Source: Scytonema hofmannii PCC 7110 (GTDB lineage: Bacteria > Cyanobacteriota > Cyanobacteriia > Cyanobacteriales > Nostocaceae). Taken from it: a stretch of DNA of 64,000 nucleotides. Each line of letters begins with the position of its first letter. Positions within the stretch are counted from its first letter, which is position 1. Below, one piece after another: positions 15,696-25,168 of this stretch. Made by a program: the position numbers and the translations under genes. The notes under the pieces are model-generated. The model ran no database searches, was not told where the DNA came from, and was given only the letters and a program-made list of their open reading frames with translations. The stretch lies in NCBI RefSeq assembly GCF_000346485.2, contig NZ_KQ976354.1, positions 4,794,436 to 4,858,435 of the forward strand. Direction: 5' to 3'.

Positions 15696-18575
15696 TTAAA
15701 GCCAATTCCCTACTAAGACATAAGGTGCCCAGTAAAATGGATGTCCTTTATCTTGCAAAACGAACAGTTGGGCGCGACGTAAAGCTTCTGCTTTGGTTAT
15801 GTTGGGGTCTAATGTTAACTCTTGATAGAATTTACTCATCAGCATAGATGTAGATCGATCGTCTACTTGCCACAATGAGGCTAGGGTACTTCTTGCGCCA
15901 GAACGCACAGCGACTCCCGCTAGCCCTAAAGCTGCTCGTTTATCTCCAGCTGCTGTTTCACAAGCACTCAGGACAAGTAATTCGATGGGGGGCGGTACGC
16001 GAGATGAACGTCGGAGGACTTGTTCTCTTGTTTGGAGTACTTCGCGCAGTTGCTTAATATTAATCTTGCCATTCCAAGCTAGTATGAATGTTTCTTGGAG
16101 TTGGGAACTGAATTTGCCGTGGGTAGCGAGGTGAACGACTCCGTAAGAAGCAGAACCGACTTGGTTTTCAATACTTGTGTCCGTAAAATCTTGGTTGACG
16201 AGTTGTTTGGAGGGAATAACTGCTGCAATTTGCTGCAATTCATCGGCGACGTTGGGTAAAGGACTAAAATCGAGGCGAGATTGTGTGAGTCCAGCTGTTA
16301 AAGCTTCAAATCGTTCCCGTTTTAGATTGGGTGCTAGGAGTTGCAAGCCAGGTGATAGGGCAATGCTGTACTTTTCTATAAGATACTGTTTGCCATCGTA
16401 AAGTGCAGCCATCGGAATGTTCCGTAACGAACCATCTAACACAAAGACGAGATTTTTGACTTTGCTTTTCTCCAAATCTGGAATGGCCGATTTGATAATC
16501 CAGTTATACACTTCTTGGGAAAGCTCTTCGCGATCGCGGAATGTGTAGCGTTGTTCTAGTTTTTGTCGCAGTTCTTCTAAGGTGCTTTCTACTTCGGCTT
16601 TGGGTTTATCAGTTGTGTAGTGTCGTAATTCTGGAGAAAGCGGTAATTTGACAATTGTTTCTATACGATCTGCCAAAATAATTGAGTAAAAAACTGCTGT
16701 GGGTGGATTAGTATTATCCACCACTTCGTCAATTTGCGTTGGCTGGACGGTAATACAAGCATCTCGAAAAAAGTTGTCTAGTTCAGCCAACTGTAAAGTT
16801 TCAATGGCATCACGAGCTTGTTTTAAGTTTTTTTGGCTGACTTCTTCTTTTATTCCTGCTTTTGCGGAGGAGATTTGGGAAGGTTGTAAAAGCAATGCAA
16901 CGAGCTGTCGATAAATAGGTTCTACTTCATCCCGAAAGTCAAATTGAACGTCGGGATTGAGGGCTACCAAGTCACTACGTATAGATTTCAAAGTTTCCAC
17001 TGCTGCAGTGTAAGCTGTAACTGCACCTTTAATATCGTCCCGAGCAAGCAGCAGGCGTCCTAGTTGCCATTGCCATTGATAAGCAATGTCAGGAGCATTA
17101 ATCATCTGGGCAAGATTTAAGGCTGATTCAGTATATTGCTGTGCTTGTGACCATTGTTTAGACATCTCGTAAATTTGACCGAGATAACCTAAACTATAAG
17201 ACTCAGCACGTATATCTTTGAGGTCTCTCGCTTGTTGCACAGCCGTATTTAATAGCTCAATTATCTCCCGATCCCCATTTGCAAGACAAACTAAACTCTG
17301 AGCAAAGTTCACCTTGGCATAGACTGCGCCTCGACTGGAAGTTAAATTTGAGAGCGAAGATTGAATGGCTCGCAAATCCTCATTCGTTGGTTGCTCTTGA
17401 AGAGACTGTAATACCTTCAAGCGATTCAGTTGTGCTTGTACGGCAGTTAGTGTTGAAGTTGACGTATTCGCACTTTTCTGGTAATAATCAATTGCTTTTG
17501 TGTAGTAAGACTTGGCATTATTTGTTTGCATACCCGCTACGCGGTTCTCCTTCTGGGAGAAGTTCAAGGAGCGATAAGCCGGGTACGGCTTGCGCCAAGG
17601 GCGATCGCTCTGGGCTATTGTCCCTTGTCCGCAGTGCGACGGTAGAAAATTATCTTCAGCGTTGAGAGTATCTTGGAGTAGATTTCTGTTGCCCAAGGCA
17701 AAAGCAGCATTGCCTAAACTCAGTAAAATAGAACTTTCTTCTTGTGATGCTGGCAACTGTTGCGTCAATGCCAAACCTTCTGCCAGCACCTGCTGGGACT
17801 TATCTATATCCCCACTTGCTAGCAAGACATTGCCGAAACTTCGCAATCCAGAAACTTTCACAAGGGAGTTTGGTATGGAAAGCAAATTTTTTTCTATCTG
17901 CGCGAATATTCCCATTGTCCGTCGGTAAAGCCCCAAAGATTGGAAGGTTGTAGCTTGGTTAATTAAACTACCTGTCTTCCCCACAGCATCGCCAATTTCG
18001 GCATAGATGTTGGCAGCTTTTTGCCACGATTCCAATGCATTTTCAGCTTGTCCCAATGCTAATTGCAAACTGCCTTGAGTGTTGAGAGCTAAGGCAAGAA
18101 CTTGTTTGGTGTCACTCGTATTCAATTTTGATTGGTTTAATAAATTGAGGCTAGTTGTAATAGTTTCACTGGCTTGCTTCCACTGTCCTAATTTTTGCTC
18201 AGTTAAAGAAAGATAGTTTAACGCCAAAGCTTGGTTGAACGCATCTTTTTGGGACTCATAAACCCGTGCAGATTGCTGGAAACTTTGCGCCGCCTCAGCA
18301 AATTGTCCTGCTTGGTATAAAGTCTTCCCTTGTTGCATCAGTTGTTCTGTGTTTGAGGGTGCTTTAACTTGTTCGTTAGTGGAAGAGACTGAAGTAGAAG
18401 CATAAAATAACTTCCCTGTAGGTAAGGAGGGGTTCTGAGCCATAAGTCTGGAATCAGATAGCAACAGAGAAACACCACTACTGAAAATCAGCCCTAGCAA
18501 AACTAATAGGATAATTCGCAACCTAAGAAATGCAGGCTTTTTTCTAGCTATGTTCCAAAAACCAGGTTTCGCCAT
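15696..18575 (-). CDS. TPR-CHAT protein, signal anchored
   Basis: The 959-residue protein starts with a basic segment and a hydrophobic helix (about 19-40) with a possible cleavage site after LMAQ, so it is anchored in or exported through the membrane. Residues about 70-540 are TPR repeats (for example LNYLSLTEQKLGQWKQA). The last 300 residues are a CHAT domain with catalytic His in HLATHG (about 816) and Cys in LSACETA (about 868), ending YWAPYVLVGNW. CHAT proteases cut partner proteins once activated by associated NTPases or TPR ligands. Between LQDTLNAE and AKSYYTK there is a 45-residue insert, basic and rich in P, R and S, which does not look like TPR; its DNA carries a dispersed repeat (17529-17655). 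The frame remains open. It lies 160 bases after the CHAT-WD40 gene. Confidence 0.9.
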   Translation of the reverse strand: MAKPGFWNIARKKPAFLRLRIILLVLLGLIFSSGVSLLLSDSRLMAQNPSLPTGKLFYASTSVSSTNEQVKAPSNTEQLMQQGKTLYQAGQFAEAAQSFQQSARVYESQKDAFNQALALNYLSLTEQKLGQWKQASETITTSLNLLNQSKLNTSDTKQVLALALNTQGSLQLALGQAENALESWQKAANIYAEIGDAVGKTGSLINQATTFQSLGLYRRTMGIFAQIEKNLLSIPNSLVKVSGLRSFGNVLLASGDIDKSQQVLAEGLALTQQLPASQEESSILLSLGNAAFALGNRNLLQDTLNAEDNFLPSHCGQGTIAQSDRPWRKPYPAYRSLNFSQKENRVAGMQTNNAKSYYTKAIDYYQKSANTSTSTLTAVQAQLNRLKVLQSLQEQPTNEDLRAIQSSLSNLTSSRGAVYAKVNFAQSLVCLANGDREIIELLNTAVQQARDLKDIRAESYSLGYLGQIYEMSKQWSQAQQYTESALNLAQMINAPDIAYQWQWQLGRLLLARDDIKGAVTAYTAAVETLKSIRSDLVALNPDVQFDFRDEVEPIYRQLVALLLQPSQISSAKAGIKEEVSQKNLKQARDAIETLQLAELDNFFRDACITVQPTQIDEVVDNTNPPTAVFYSIILADRIETIVKLPLSPELRHYTTDKPKAEVESTLEELRQKLEQRYTFRDREELSQEVYNWIIKSAIPDLEKSKVKNLVFVLDGSLRNIPMAALYDGKQYLIEKYSIALSPGLQLLAPNLKRERFEALTAGLTQSRLDFSPLPNVADELQQIAAVIPSKQLVNQDFTDTSIENQVGSASYGVVHLATHGKFSSQLQETFILAWNGKINIKQLREVLQTREQVLRRSSRVPPPIELLVLSACETAAGDKRAALGLAGVAVRSGARSTLASLWQVDDRSTSMLMSKFYQELTLDPNITKAEALRRAQLFVLQDKGHPFYWAPYVLVGNWL
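17529..17655. repeat. Repeat insertion inside the CHAT-TPR gene
   Basis: The core (17571-17608) begins GCGATAAGCCGGGTACGG and ends in HIP1. It matches 61047-61084 at all but one position and matches the tandem unit in the carotenoid oxygenase gene. Here the inserted DNA is translated without a stop or frameshift. Confidence 0.75.
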
Positions 18576-18735
18576 CCTAAACCCCCTCCTAAGAGACTTC
18601 CAATGAATACATTATTTGAGAACAAGAAAGAAGCAATGTAATGTAAGGATGAAACGCTAACGCCTTCTTGACCCGAATCCTCGTCTATGGGCAAGCTAAG
18701 AGTTGCTCAACACCAGAATTCTACCAAAAATGCTT

Positions 18736-21700
18736 TCATTTCTTACCAATTCCACGACAAAGATGCCGATCGCTCTCACTCACATTGGGGTTATTTTCCA
18801 AATAATCACGCGCCCAATCGCAGGCGTGCGCGAGTAACCCGTCTGACTCTAAGTCTAAATTCCACAAAATCAATCTTCCGGTGTTGTCACCAGAGGCTAG
18901 GGTATGAGCGTCGGGGCTGAAGTTGAGGCTCCACACGGAATCATCATGCCCTTTGTAGGTTTGTAATTCTTTACCGTCAAGATTCCAGAGTTTAACGGTA
19001 TGGTCTAAACTGGCGGTTGCAATCGCTTTGCCATCCGGGCTAAACTGAACTCGGAACACTCCAGCATTATGCCCGGTGAGGGTTTTGAGGAGTTTACCTT
19101 CTGTTGTCCAAAGTTTGACAGTTTTATCTTCGCTGGCGGTTGCGATCGCGCCTTGCGCGGCTCCCTTTGGGAGCATCGCTTTACCGTCGGGACTGAAACT
19201 GATACTATGGACTCCATCAAGATGTCCTGTGAAAGTTCTGATTAATTGACCTTCTGTTGTCCACAGTTTGGCAGTTGTGTCCCAACTGGCAGTGGCGAGA
19301 GTTTTGCCGTCAGGGCTGAAACTGACACTGTTGACAGTATCGTCATGTGCCTTTATAATACGCAGTAATTTACCATCTTGTCTCCAAAGCTTGACGGTTT
19401 TATCCTTGCTGGCAGTGGCAAAAGTCTGACCATCGGGGCTAAAATTCACACACCAAATCCACTCTTCGTGTCCCTTGAAAGTGGTAATTTTCTCTCCTTT
19501 ACGACTCCAAAGAGTGACAGTACCATCAGCAGTTGCAGTCACAATTGTCTCTGCATTTGGATTGAGGCCGAACGCAGTGACTGCACTACTATGCCCTTTA
19601 AGGACAGCGAGTAATTCACCGGAACGCGCCCAAAACTTGACAGTCCCGTCCCCACTGGCGGTAGCAATTGTCTTGCCATCAGGGCTAAAACTCACGCTGT
19701 AAATCGTTTTGTTATGCGCTGGCAGAACCATGAGTTCTTTACCAAGTATCCTCCAAAGTTTGATAGTTTTGTCCTTACTAGCAGTAGCGATCGTCTGACC
19801 ATCCGGGCTGAAACTGACGCGCCAGATCCAATTGTTGTGTCCGCTTAAGGTTTGGAGTTTCTCGCCGTCAATGCTCCAGAGGATGAGGGTTTTGTCAGTA
19901 CTAGCCGTCGCAATTGTTTTGCCATCAGGGCTAAAACTGACACTAGTGACTGAATCTTTATGACCGTCCAAGCTTTTTATTTCCTGACCCTCAAGACTCC
20001 AAAGTTTGACAGTGCGATCGCTACTCGCAGTCGCAATCATCTGACCATTGGGGCTAAAATTAACGCTCCAAACCCAATCTTTATGTCCCTTTAGGGTGTG
20101 AAGTTCTTTTCCACCAAGGTTCCAGAGTTTGGCAGTGCCATCAGCGCTGGCGGTAGCAATTGTCTTGCCATCTGGGCTAAACTTCACACAATAGACTGCT
20201 TTGTTATGCGCCTTAAAGGTTGCGATCTGTTTCCTTTGAGGAGTCCAAAGTTGAATATTGCCGCCAAAATCCGCAGTTGCAATAATTTTCCCATCTGGGC
20301 TGAAACTGACACTGTAAATTGCGTCTTTACTCTCCTGAAGATTAGCAATGAATTGACCGGAACTCTGCCACAGTTTGACAGTTCCATCCCAACTTGCGGT
20401 GGCAATTGTTTGACCATCAGGGCTAAAATTGACACTATGAACCAAAGCTTTATGCCCCTGAAGGGTTTGTAATTGAGTGCCATCTAAATTCCACAGTTTG
20501 ACAGTTTTATCCTTACTGGCAGTGGCAATGATTTTACCATCCGGGCTGAAACTCACATCTGTGACCTCATCTTTATGCCCTGACAATCGATTGCGCTCTT
20601 TGACTTTATATATAGCTTCAAGTAATAAAGCGCTCACTTCTTTCTGAATCTCAGCTTTTTCCCCAGAATAAAATGCCAGAGGAGCTAGAATGTCATTGAG
20701 TTTTTTCGATGCCCTCAAACTTGTTATGAGTGCATCAAACTCCTGATTTGATGTCAACAGTGCTTCTGACGTTGCATTGATAGCTTTGATTTCGTTTTTA
20801 GTTGCATTCTGCTTTTGCCACCAAGCTACCCCAGCTAAACCTGAGGCTAACACCAAACCTATGGTGAGTCCTAAAATAATAACTCGCCGTCTGCGCTTGC
20901 GTTTGTTGTTCTCTCGCTTCCGCAGTTCCAGACTGTGCCTAATAAAACTTCTCTCTTGATTACCCAGTTCCGTTAGGCGTTGGATGTACCAATCTTCGGC
21001 ATCAGAAAGAGGCTTCCCTCTCAACAGCGCTCCTTCGTCAAAATTGCTACTTTCCCAAGTCCGCATTGCAACTCGCAACTGTTCTTGCCAGCAGCGAAAT
21101 TCCCTGTCTTGTTGCATCCACAAATTCAGCCGATTCCAATTCTGAATGAGGACTTCATGGACGATTTCTACGGTTTCTGAGCCAGTTTTCTCATCGCGTC
21201 CCGTGACGACTAAACGAAATGATGCCAAACGGGTTACTAAATCCCAATTTTCCTCCCCCACTTCAACCCGTGTAGCAATCCGGCGGGTATCTGCTGTTCC
21301 TTCTCCTGGATGCACGAGTTGCACGAAAATCCGTTGCGCCCTTTCCTTTTCTTCAAAGTTTAACTGGTTGTATGCTTCTTCTGCATAACAAGCCAATGCT
21401 GCTTCTACTCCCCCTATTTCGTTGTAAGCAGTGTGTGTCAGTTGTGCATCAAGTTGTTTTGCCCAAAGCTGAGTTAGGGCAAACTCTAATAAGGGTAAAT
21501 TCCCTGGTTCTGCATTTACTGTGGAAAGAATACGTTCTACAAGCCCGGACTCAATTGTCACCCCCAGTAACGCCGCAGGTTTTTCTACCGCATCTTGCAG
21601 TTCAGAGTCTGTCATTGGACCTAGTTTTAGGTCGGCATACTGCAAGGCATCGCTTAAGGGACGGTAAGACAGTGCTTGTCCGAGAAAATCAGCTCTCAGG

Positions 21701-23319
21701 GTGATAACAAGAGTAAAATTGTGGCAGCGAGCGATCGCTTCCAATAATCTATCTAAAAAAGTTTTGCGCTCTTGTGGGTTTCTGCAAAGAGTGTACAGTT
21801 CTTCAAACTGGTCAGCAACCAGCAACAGACGTTTGTGAGGATTTTCTCCGATAATATCGTCCACCACATTCCGCAAAGTATCTTCAAATAGCTGCAAGTT
21901 AGTCACAATGTTTTTAATGGAGTCCAGGCGGCTAATGCGTTCAAGATTGGGTTCTGTTTGAGAAACAATTGCAGAAGCTAGAGAAAACAAGGGTCTTGAA
22001 CTTGGTCGAAAGTCAATGATATGCCAGTTACCAGCATCTCGCAAACGTTTTACCAAACCTGCAAAAACGACACTCGATTTCCCACTACCGCTAGAACCGA
22101 TGACAGCAACCAAGGGCTGATGTTGTACGGCGTCTGCTAAGATGTCAGTAAAACTTTCTCGCCCAAAAAAGAATTGGGCATCTTTTTCCCGGAAGGCGAA
22201 CAAACCGCGATAGGGACAGATTTTTGTGAAGCGACGCCCTAGATTGTCCCAAGTTGGCTGTGCTGTAGCAGGATTTTGGAAAATGACTGGTAACCAAGAA
22301 GCACAGGGATATTTATCTTCAAGACCGTGTAGTTTTAATCTTGCTTCTTTCTCTGCTTGATATAAGGATTTACCATCACAAGCAAAAGCTGTGAGAAAAT
22401 ATTTTAAAAAGGTCTGTGCTACTCGATCTGGTACTGGTTCCCGCATGACAATAGTTTGAGGAATGTGGAGTGCTTCTAACTCATAGGCTAATCCCAAGCC
22501 ATCACAAGAATTGAAAATTGCCAGTTGCAGACCGTGACTAACAGCATTTCTTAATGCATACTTGAGTTCTTCTATTGTTAAACTATCCGTTTGATTGATA
22601 TATATTCGACCACTGTCTTTCTCAGTCTGGCTGTGACCTGCAAAAAATAGGATGTCCCAGTTTTGGTTCCACAACTGTTCGTTAATATCTTGGCGTTGGG
22701 GTTCTATTAAAAAAGTAGGCTCGGCATCTAATAATTCTTTTAAGAACAGTCTATCTTTTTGAATATCAATACCAGTACTGTTACCCAATATTGCTAAAAT
22801 TTTAACTTTGTCTCTATAAGTTGGTGCTTTGACTCTTGCAGTTTGTTGATATTCTGATAGACTCAAAGCCATCTCAGCTTTAGGGTAATCTTCAATTAAA
22901 TCCCATAAATGCCAAGGTATTTGATGCAACTGGGAGCAAGATGTACGAATTAATATCCGTGCTTGTTCATGTGAGGATAAATATTTTATCCAACTCTCTC
23001 GTATAGGTCGAAAGGACTCAGCTAGCAACCAATTATTTAAAGATTTTTTTAGTTTTTGAGCAGCATCATTGCACTTTTCTAGTTCATGCGTTATGGAACT
23101 AACATAGGTAACTTTTACTGCTTTGACTGCACGATTAGAGTTACCTAAACTATGATAGTTTGATTGCCATTTATGAACAGCCAGAGCCAATTTAGGTGCT
23201 TTTGGCAAATGACTTATAACTTCTCGAAAGGGTCGTTCATTTTCTTGACCAATTTCTAACGTTACTTGTACACCATTTTCTAAATCCCCATCTAGCTTTA
23301 AAACGATTAACTTTTTCAT
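18736..23319 (-). CDS. CHAT-nSTAND-WD40 protein with 14 WD40 repeats
   Basis: The protein has 1527 residues from the ATG at 23319 (TTG three codons earlier is less likely). Residues 1-370 form a CHAT peptidase domain with His in FFAGHS (about 227) and Cys in FNSCDG (about 270). An nSTAND NTPase domain starts at CPYRGLFAF, with Walker A GSSGSGKS (about 405-412) and Walker B LLLVADQFEE. A membrane-type helix (about 800-822, VIILGLTIGLVLASG) follows, then 14 WD40 repeats (about 913-1490), enough for two seven-bladed propellers. Known relatives are signal-triggered NTPase switches: ligand on the propeller, oligomerisation by nSTAND, cleavage by CHAT. One blade carries an extra ten residues encoded by a dispersed repeat. 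It is downstream of sigma-like and DUF1822 genes. Confidence 0.93.
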   Translation of the reverse strand: MKKLIVLKLDGDLENGVQVTLEIGQENERPFREVISHLPKAPKLALAVHKWQSNYHSLGNSNRAVKAVKVTYVSSITHELEKCNDAAQKLKKSLNNWLLAESFRPIRESWIKYLSSHEQARILIRTSCSQLHQIPWHLWDLIEDYPKAEMALSLSEYQQTARVKAPTYRDKVKILAILGNSTGIDIQKDRLFLKELLDAEPTFLIEPQRQDINEQLWNQNWDILFFAGHSQTEKDSGRIYINQTDSLTIEELKYALRNAVSHGLQLAIFNSCDGLGLAYELEALHIPQTIVMREPVPDRVAQTFLKYFLTAFACDGKSLYQAEKEARLKLHGLEDKYPCASWLPVIFQNPATAQPTWDNLGRRFTKICPYRGLFAFREKDAQFFFGRESFTDILADAVQHQPLVAVIGSSGSGKSSVVFAGLVKRLRDAGNWHIIDFRPSSRPLFSLASAIVSQTEPNLERISRLDSIKNIVTNLQLFEDTLRNVVDDIIGENPHKRLLLVADQFEELYTLCRNPQERKTFLDRLLEAIARCHNFTLVITLRADFLGQALSYRPLSDALQYADLKLGPMTDSELQDAVEKPAALLGVTIESGLVERILSTVNAEPGNLPLLEFALTQLWAKQLDAQLTHTAYNEIGGVEAALACYAEEAYNQLNFEEKERAQRIFVQLVHPGEGTADTRRIATRVEVGEENWDLVTRLASFRLVVTGRDEKTGSETVEIVHEVLIQNWNRLNLWMQQDREFRCWQEQLRVAMRTWESSNFDEGALLRGKPLSDAEDWYIQRLTELGNQERSFIRHSLELRKRENNKRKRRRRVIILGLTIGLVLASGLAGVAWWQKQNATKNEIKAINATSEALLTSNQEFDALITSLRASKKLNDILAPLAFYSGEKAEIQKEVSALLLEAIYKVKERNRLSGHKDEVTDVSFSPDGKIIATASKDKTVKLWNLDGTQLQTLQGHKALVHSVNFSPDGQTIATASWDGTVKLWQSSGQFIANLQESKDAIYSVSFSPDGKIIATADFGGNIQLWTPQRKQIATFKAHNKAVYCVKFSPDGKTIATASADGTAKLWNLGGKELHTLKGHKDWVWSVNFSPNGQMIATASSDRTVKLWSLEGQEIKSLDGHKDSVTSVSFSPDGKTIATASTDKTLILWSIDGEKLQTLSGHNNWIWRVSFSPDGQTIATASKDKTIKLWRILGKELMVLPAHNKTIYSVSFSPDGKTIATASGDGTVKFWARSGELLAVLKGHSSAVTAFGLNPNAETIVTATADGTVTLWSRKGEKITTFKGHEEWIWCVNFSPDGQTFATASKDKTVKLWRQDGKLLRIIKAHDDTVNSVSFSPDGKTLATASWDTTAKLWTTEGQLIRTFTGHLDGVHSISFSPDGKAMLPKGAAQGAIATASEDKTVKLWTTEGKLLKTLTGHNAGVFRVQFSPDGKAIATASLDHTVKLWNLDGKELQTYKGHDDSVWSLNFSPDAHTLASGDNTGRLILWNLDLESDGLLAHACDWARDYLENNPNVSESDRHLCRGIGKK
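19142..19179. repeat. HIP1 repeat inserted in a WD40 blade
   Basis: This palindromic element contains HIP1 and the stem GCTCCC-TTT-GGGAGC. In the minus-strand gene it adds ten codons (MLPKGAAQGA) between SPDGKA and IATAS of repeat 12; the other 13 blades lack it. The frame is kept. Confidence 0.8.
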
Positions 23320-23378
23320 AGGCTGCAATCTACTTTAAGCCTGTCAATTATTAATAAATTCACGGTCGGCGATCTGAC

Positions 23379-23501
23379 GGGGCGAATAGAATTCGCTACT
23401 ACACAAACGAAGGGGCGAATAGAATTCGCTACTACACAAACGAAGTCCGCCTACGCGGACTTAAAAAGAATCCAGGTTCTGCAACCCACGTAGGTGGGTT
23501 T
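23379..23501. repeat. Two 33-bp tandem repeats followed by hairpins
   Basis: A 33-base unit beginning GGGGCGAATAGAATTCG is present twice head to tail, exactly (23379-23411, 23412-23444). Two stems follow: GTCCGC-CTAC-GCGGAC (23446-23461) and ACCCAC-GTAG-GTGGGT (about 23484-23499), the last before TTTT on the plus strand. The block lies between the DUF1822 and CHAT-WD40 genes and may separate their transcripts. Confidence 0.8.
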
Positions 23502-23566
23502 TGCTTGTATAGCCGCGACTTATAGTCGCAAAGGCAAGTATGAATTGAGACTTCATAAACATCCTC

Positions 23567-24508
23567 TTAGATGACAAAATTTTCTATGACGCTGACATCT
23601 CCCATAGTTATTTTTACACTGAAGTTATCTCCTAGGGAAGCACTCAGTTGTAATTCAATTTTTCTATTATCATTTTTAGCTTTAGCCTCCATAATGGCGG
23701 TTTCTTCCTCATCCAAAATCATGACATGAAGTAAGGGTGGTAAGTATTCTTGACCGTTGTTTGGATGTAACTCCACAATAATTTTTATTTCGTTCTTGTT
23801 ATCTTTCTCGTGACCGATCTTAACAACTATCCCTACTGAAGTACTATTAGCTTGTATCCCGAAATCAATCAGCTTAGCCCTTTCTACAATGCTGCTACAT
23901 CCTTCTTTAGTGCTTCTAAACTGCAAAGCTGGTTCATTCTGTAAAAGAGATTCAATGGGTTGCCAAGCTGCTTCAAAAGAGTTCTCCAACCATTTTTGTA
24001 AATTCACAAAGTTTTGATTGGATGGTTTGGCTTTTTGTAGTTTTGTACATTCTTCTAGATATTCTAGTAAGTTTTCTAGAGGTTGTAATTGATTGATAGG
24101 TAAGTCACTCATTGATGCCTTTTTAACAAACCCTAATAACTTGGCTTCTTGTAATGTTTTGCTTATTTGCACGGCTACATAGCCAATCCGGTCTGATGTA
24201 ACTTCTGGCGGTATGTAGACAGTCTGTGAATTTTCTAACACGGGACGGCATTCTAATTTACCCAAATTCTTAATGCATAAATCGGCTACATCCATAAGAG
24301 TTTGGTTGAAGGGATTCCAACTGTCACTAGCTTCTAGTTCCGTTTCAAATCCCATACATTCTAGGTAAAAATTCACGAAGGATACACACAAGATATTCAG
24401 CAATACCTGCTGACCTTTTTCGGGTGTAGCTTGCTGTTTTGACCATTTTTCAGCCAATCTCCGAGAGACTGGAGATATCAGACCAGTAAATGTTGAAAGA
24501 GTTGTCAT
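23567..24508 (-). CDS. DUF1822 family protein, complete
   Basis: From the ATG at 24508 (TTG at 24517 is an alternative) the protein has 313 residues. It is the complete copy against which the others here can be judged. An N-terminal helical domain contains STFTGLISPVSRRLAEKW and FVNFYLECMGFET; a middle beta domain contains ECRPVLE and YIPPEV; the C-terminal half has YLPP and ends SVIENFVI. The function of DUF1822 is unknown. It starts about 19 bases before the sigma-like gene's stop, so the two overlap and are co-expressed. The repeated pairing of sigma-like and DUF1822 genes in this window points to a functional pair, possibly factor and regulator; that is inference. Confidence 0.88.
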   Translation of the reverse strand: MTTLSTFTGLISPVSRRLAEKWSKQQATPEKGQQVLLNILCVSFVNFYLECMGFETELEASDSWNPFNQTLMDVADLCIKNLGKLECRPVLENSQTVYIPPEVTSDRIGYVAVQISKTLQEAKLLGFVKKASMSDLPINQLQPLENLLEYLEECTKLQKAKPSNQNFVNLQKWLENSFEAAWQPIESLLQNEPALQFRSTKEGCSSIVERAKLIDFGIQANSTSVGIVVKIGHEKDNKNEIKIIVELHPNNGQEYLPPLLHVMILDEEETAIMEAKAKNDNRKIELQLSASLGDNFSVKITMGDVSVIENFVI

Positions 24509-24526
24509 ATGACTCAAGTTTTTTGT

Positions 24527-25168
24527 TTATGATACATATCGTTCGCACAATTCTTTGAATTCATGGCGAAACTTATCTAAACTCCTTTGATAAAAGTTAC
24601 TTAATGTTGGAATGGGAATGCCGAATTCTTCTGAAATGTCTTTCCAAGATAGACCAGACCATTTTTTGATCGCTATTTCTTGAAAATTCACCTTGGGATA
24701 ACTTTTGATCCGGGTTTGTCGAAAAACTCCTTGTGGATCTTTTTCTATATACCGTCTGATTTTCAAGAAATCAGATATATAATCCTGTTCGTTGTCTTTT
24801 GGTGCCAAATCTTCTAGGTTTTCTAGAAAAGATGCTTCTACCTTTATTTCGTTGGCTTTACCAACGACTTTGGAAACAGCTTCTTTAAAAAAACGCTTAC
24901 TGAGTAACATATTGACCCAGGTTGTAAATTCAGCACGTTCGGGATCGTATTTGTCTATATTTTTACAGATGTATAAGAATAGGTCTTGTACTGCCTCCTC
25001 ATATATATGTTGATAGACTTGAGAAAATCTCCCTTGGTATGGGGAGCAAAGTTTACGCGATCGATAAAGACCCTCGATAAGCTTTGATAACGCTATTCGT
25101 CTAGCCGTTGAACCCAGGGGGTGTTGTTGGGCTTTTAAAGCTAGTTCTTTCAGTTGGGACTCCTTCAT
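24527..25168 (-). CDS. Sigma-70-family-like factor
   Basis: The ATG at 25168, preceded by AGGAG at a good distance, gives 213 residues beginning MKESQLKELALKAQQ. An in-frame extension of 18 codons upstream is not conserved in the copies at 27322 and 47533. Region 2 is visible in YEEAVQDLFLYICKNID plus EFTTWVNMLL, and a region 4 helix-turn-helix in WSGLSWKDISEEFGIPIPTL. It resembles small extracytoplasmic sigma factors, but the -10 recognition part is unusual. Proteins of this kind are encoded directly before DUF1822 and CHAT/CHASE2 genes in cyanobacteria. It overlaps the DUF1822 gene and probably heads the operon that runs on to the CHAT-WD40 gene. Confidence 0.85.
   Translation of the reverse strand: MKESQLKELALKAQQHPLGSTARRIALSKLIEGLYRSRKLCSPYQGRFSQVYQHIYEEAVQDLFLYICKNIDKYDPERAEFTTWVNMLLSKRFFKEAVSKVVGKANEIKVEASFLENLEDLAPKDNEQDYISDFLKIRRYIEKDPQGVFRQTRIKSYPKVNFQEIAIKKWSGLSWKDISEEFGIPIPTLSNFYQRSLDKFRHEFKELCERYVS

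Noticed and set aside
23379-23444. 33-bp repeat resembling a CRISPR start
   Set aside because: Only two units, directly abutting, no spacer and no cas genes.
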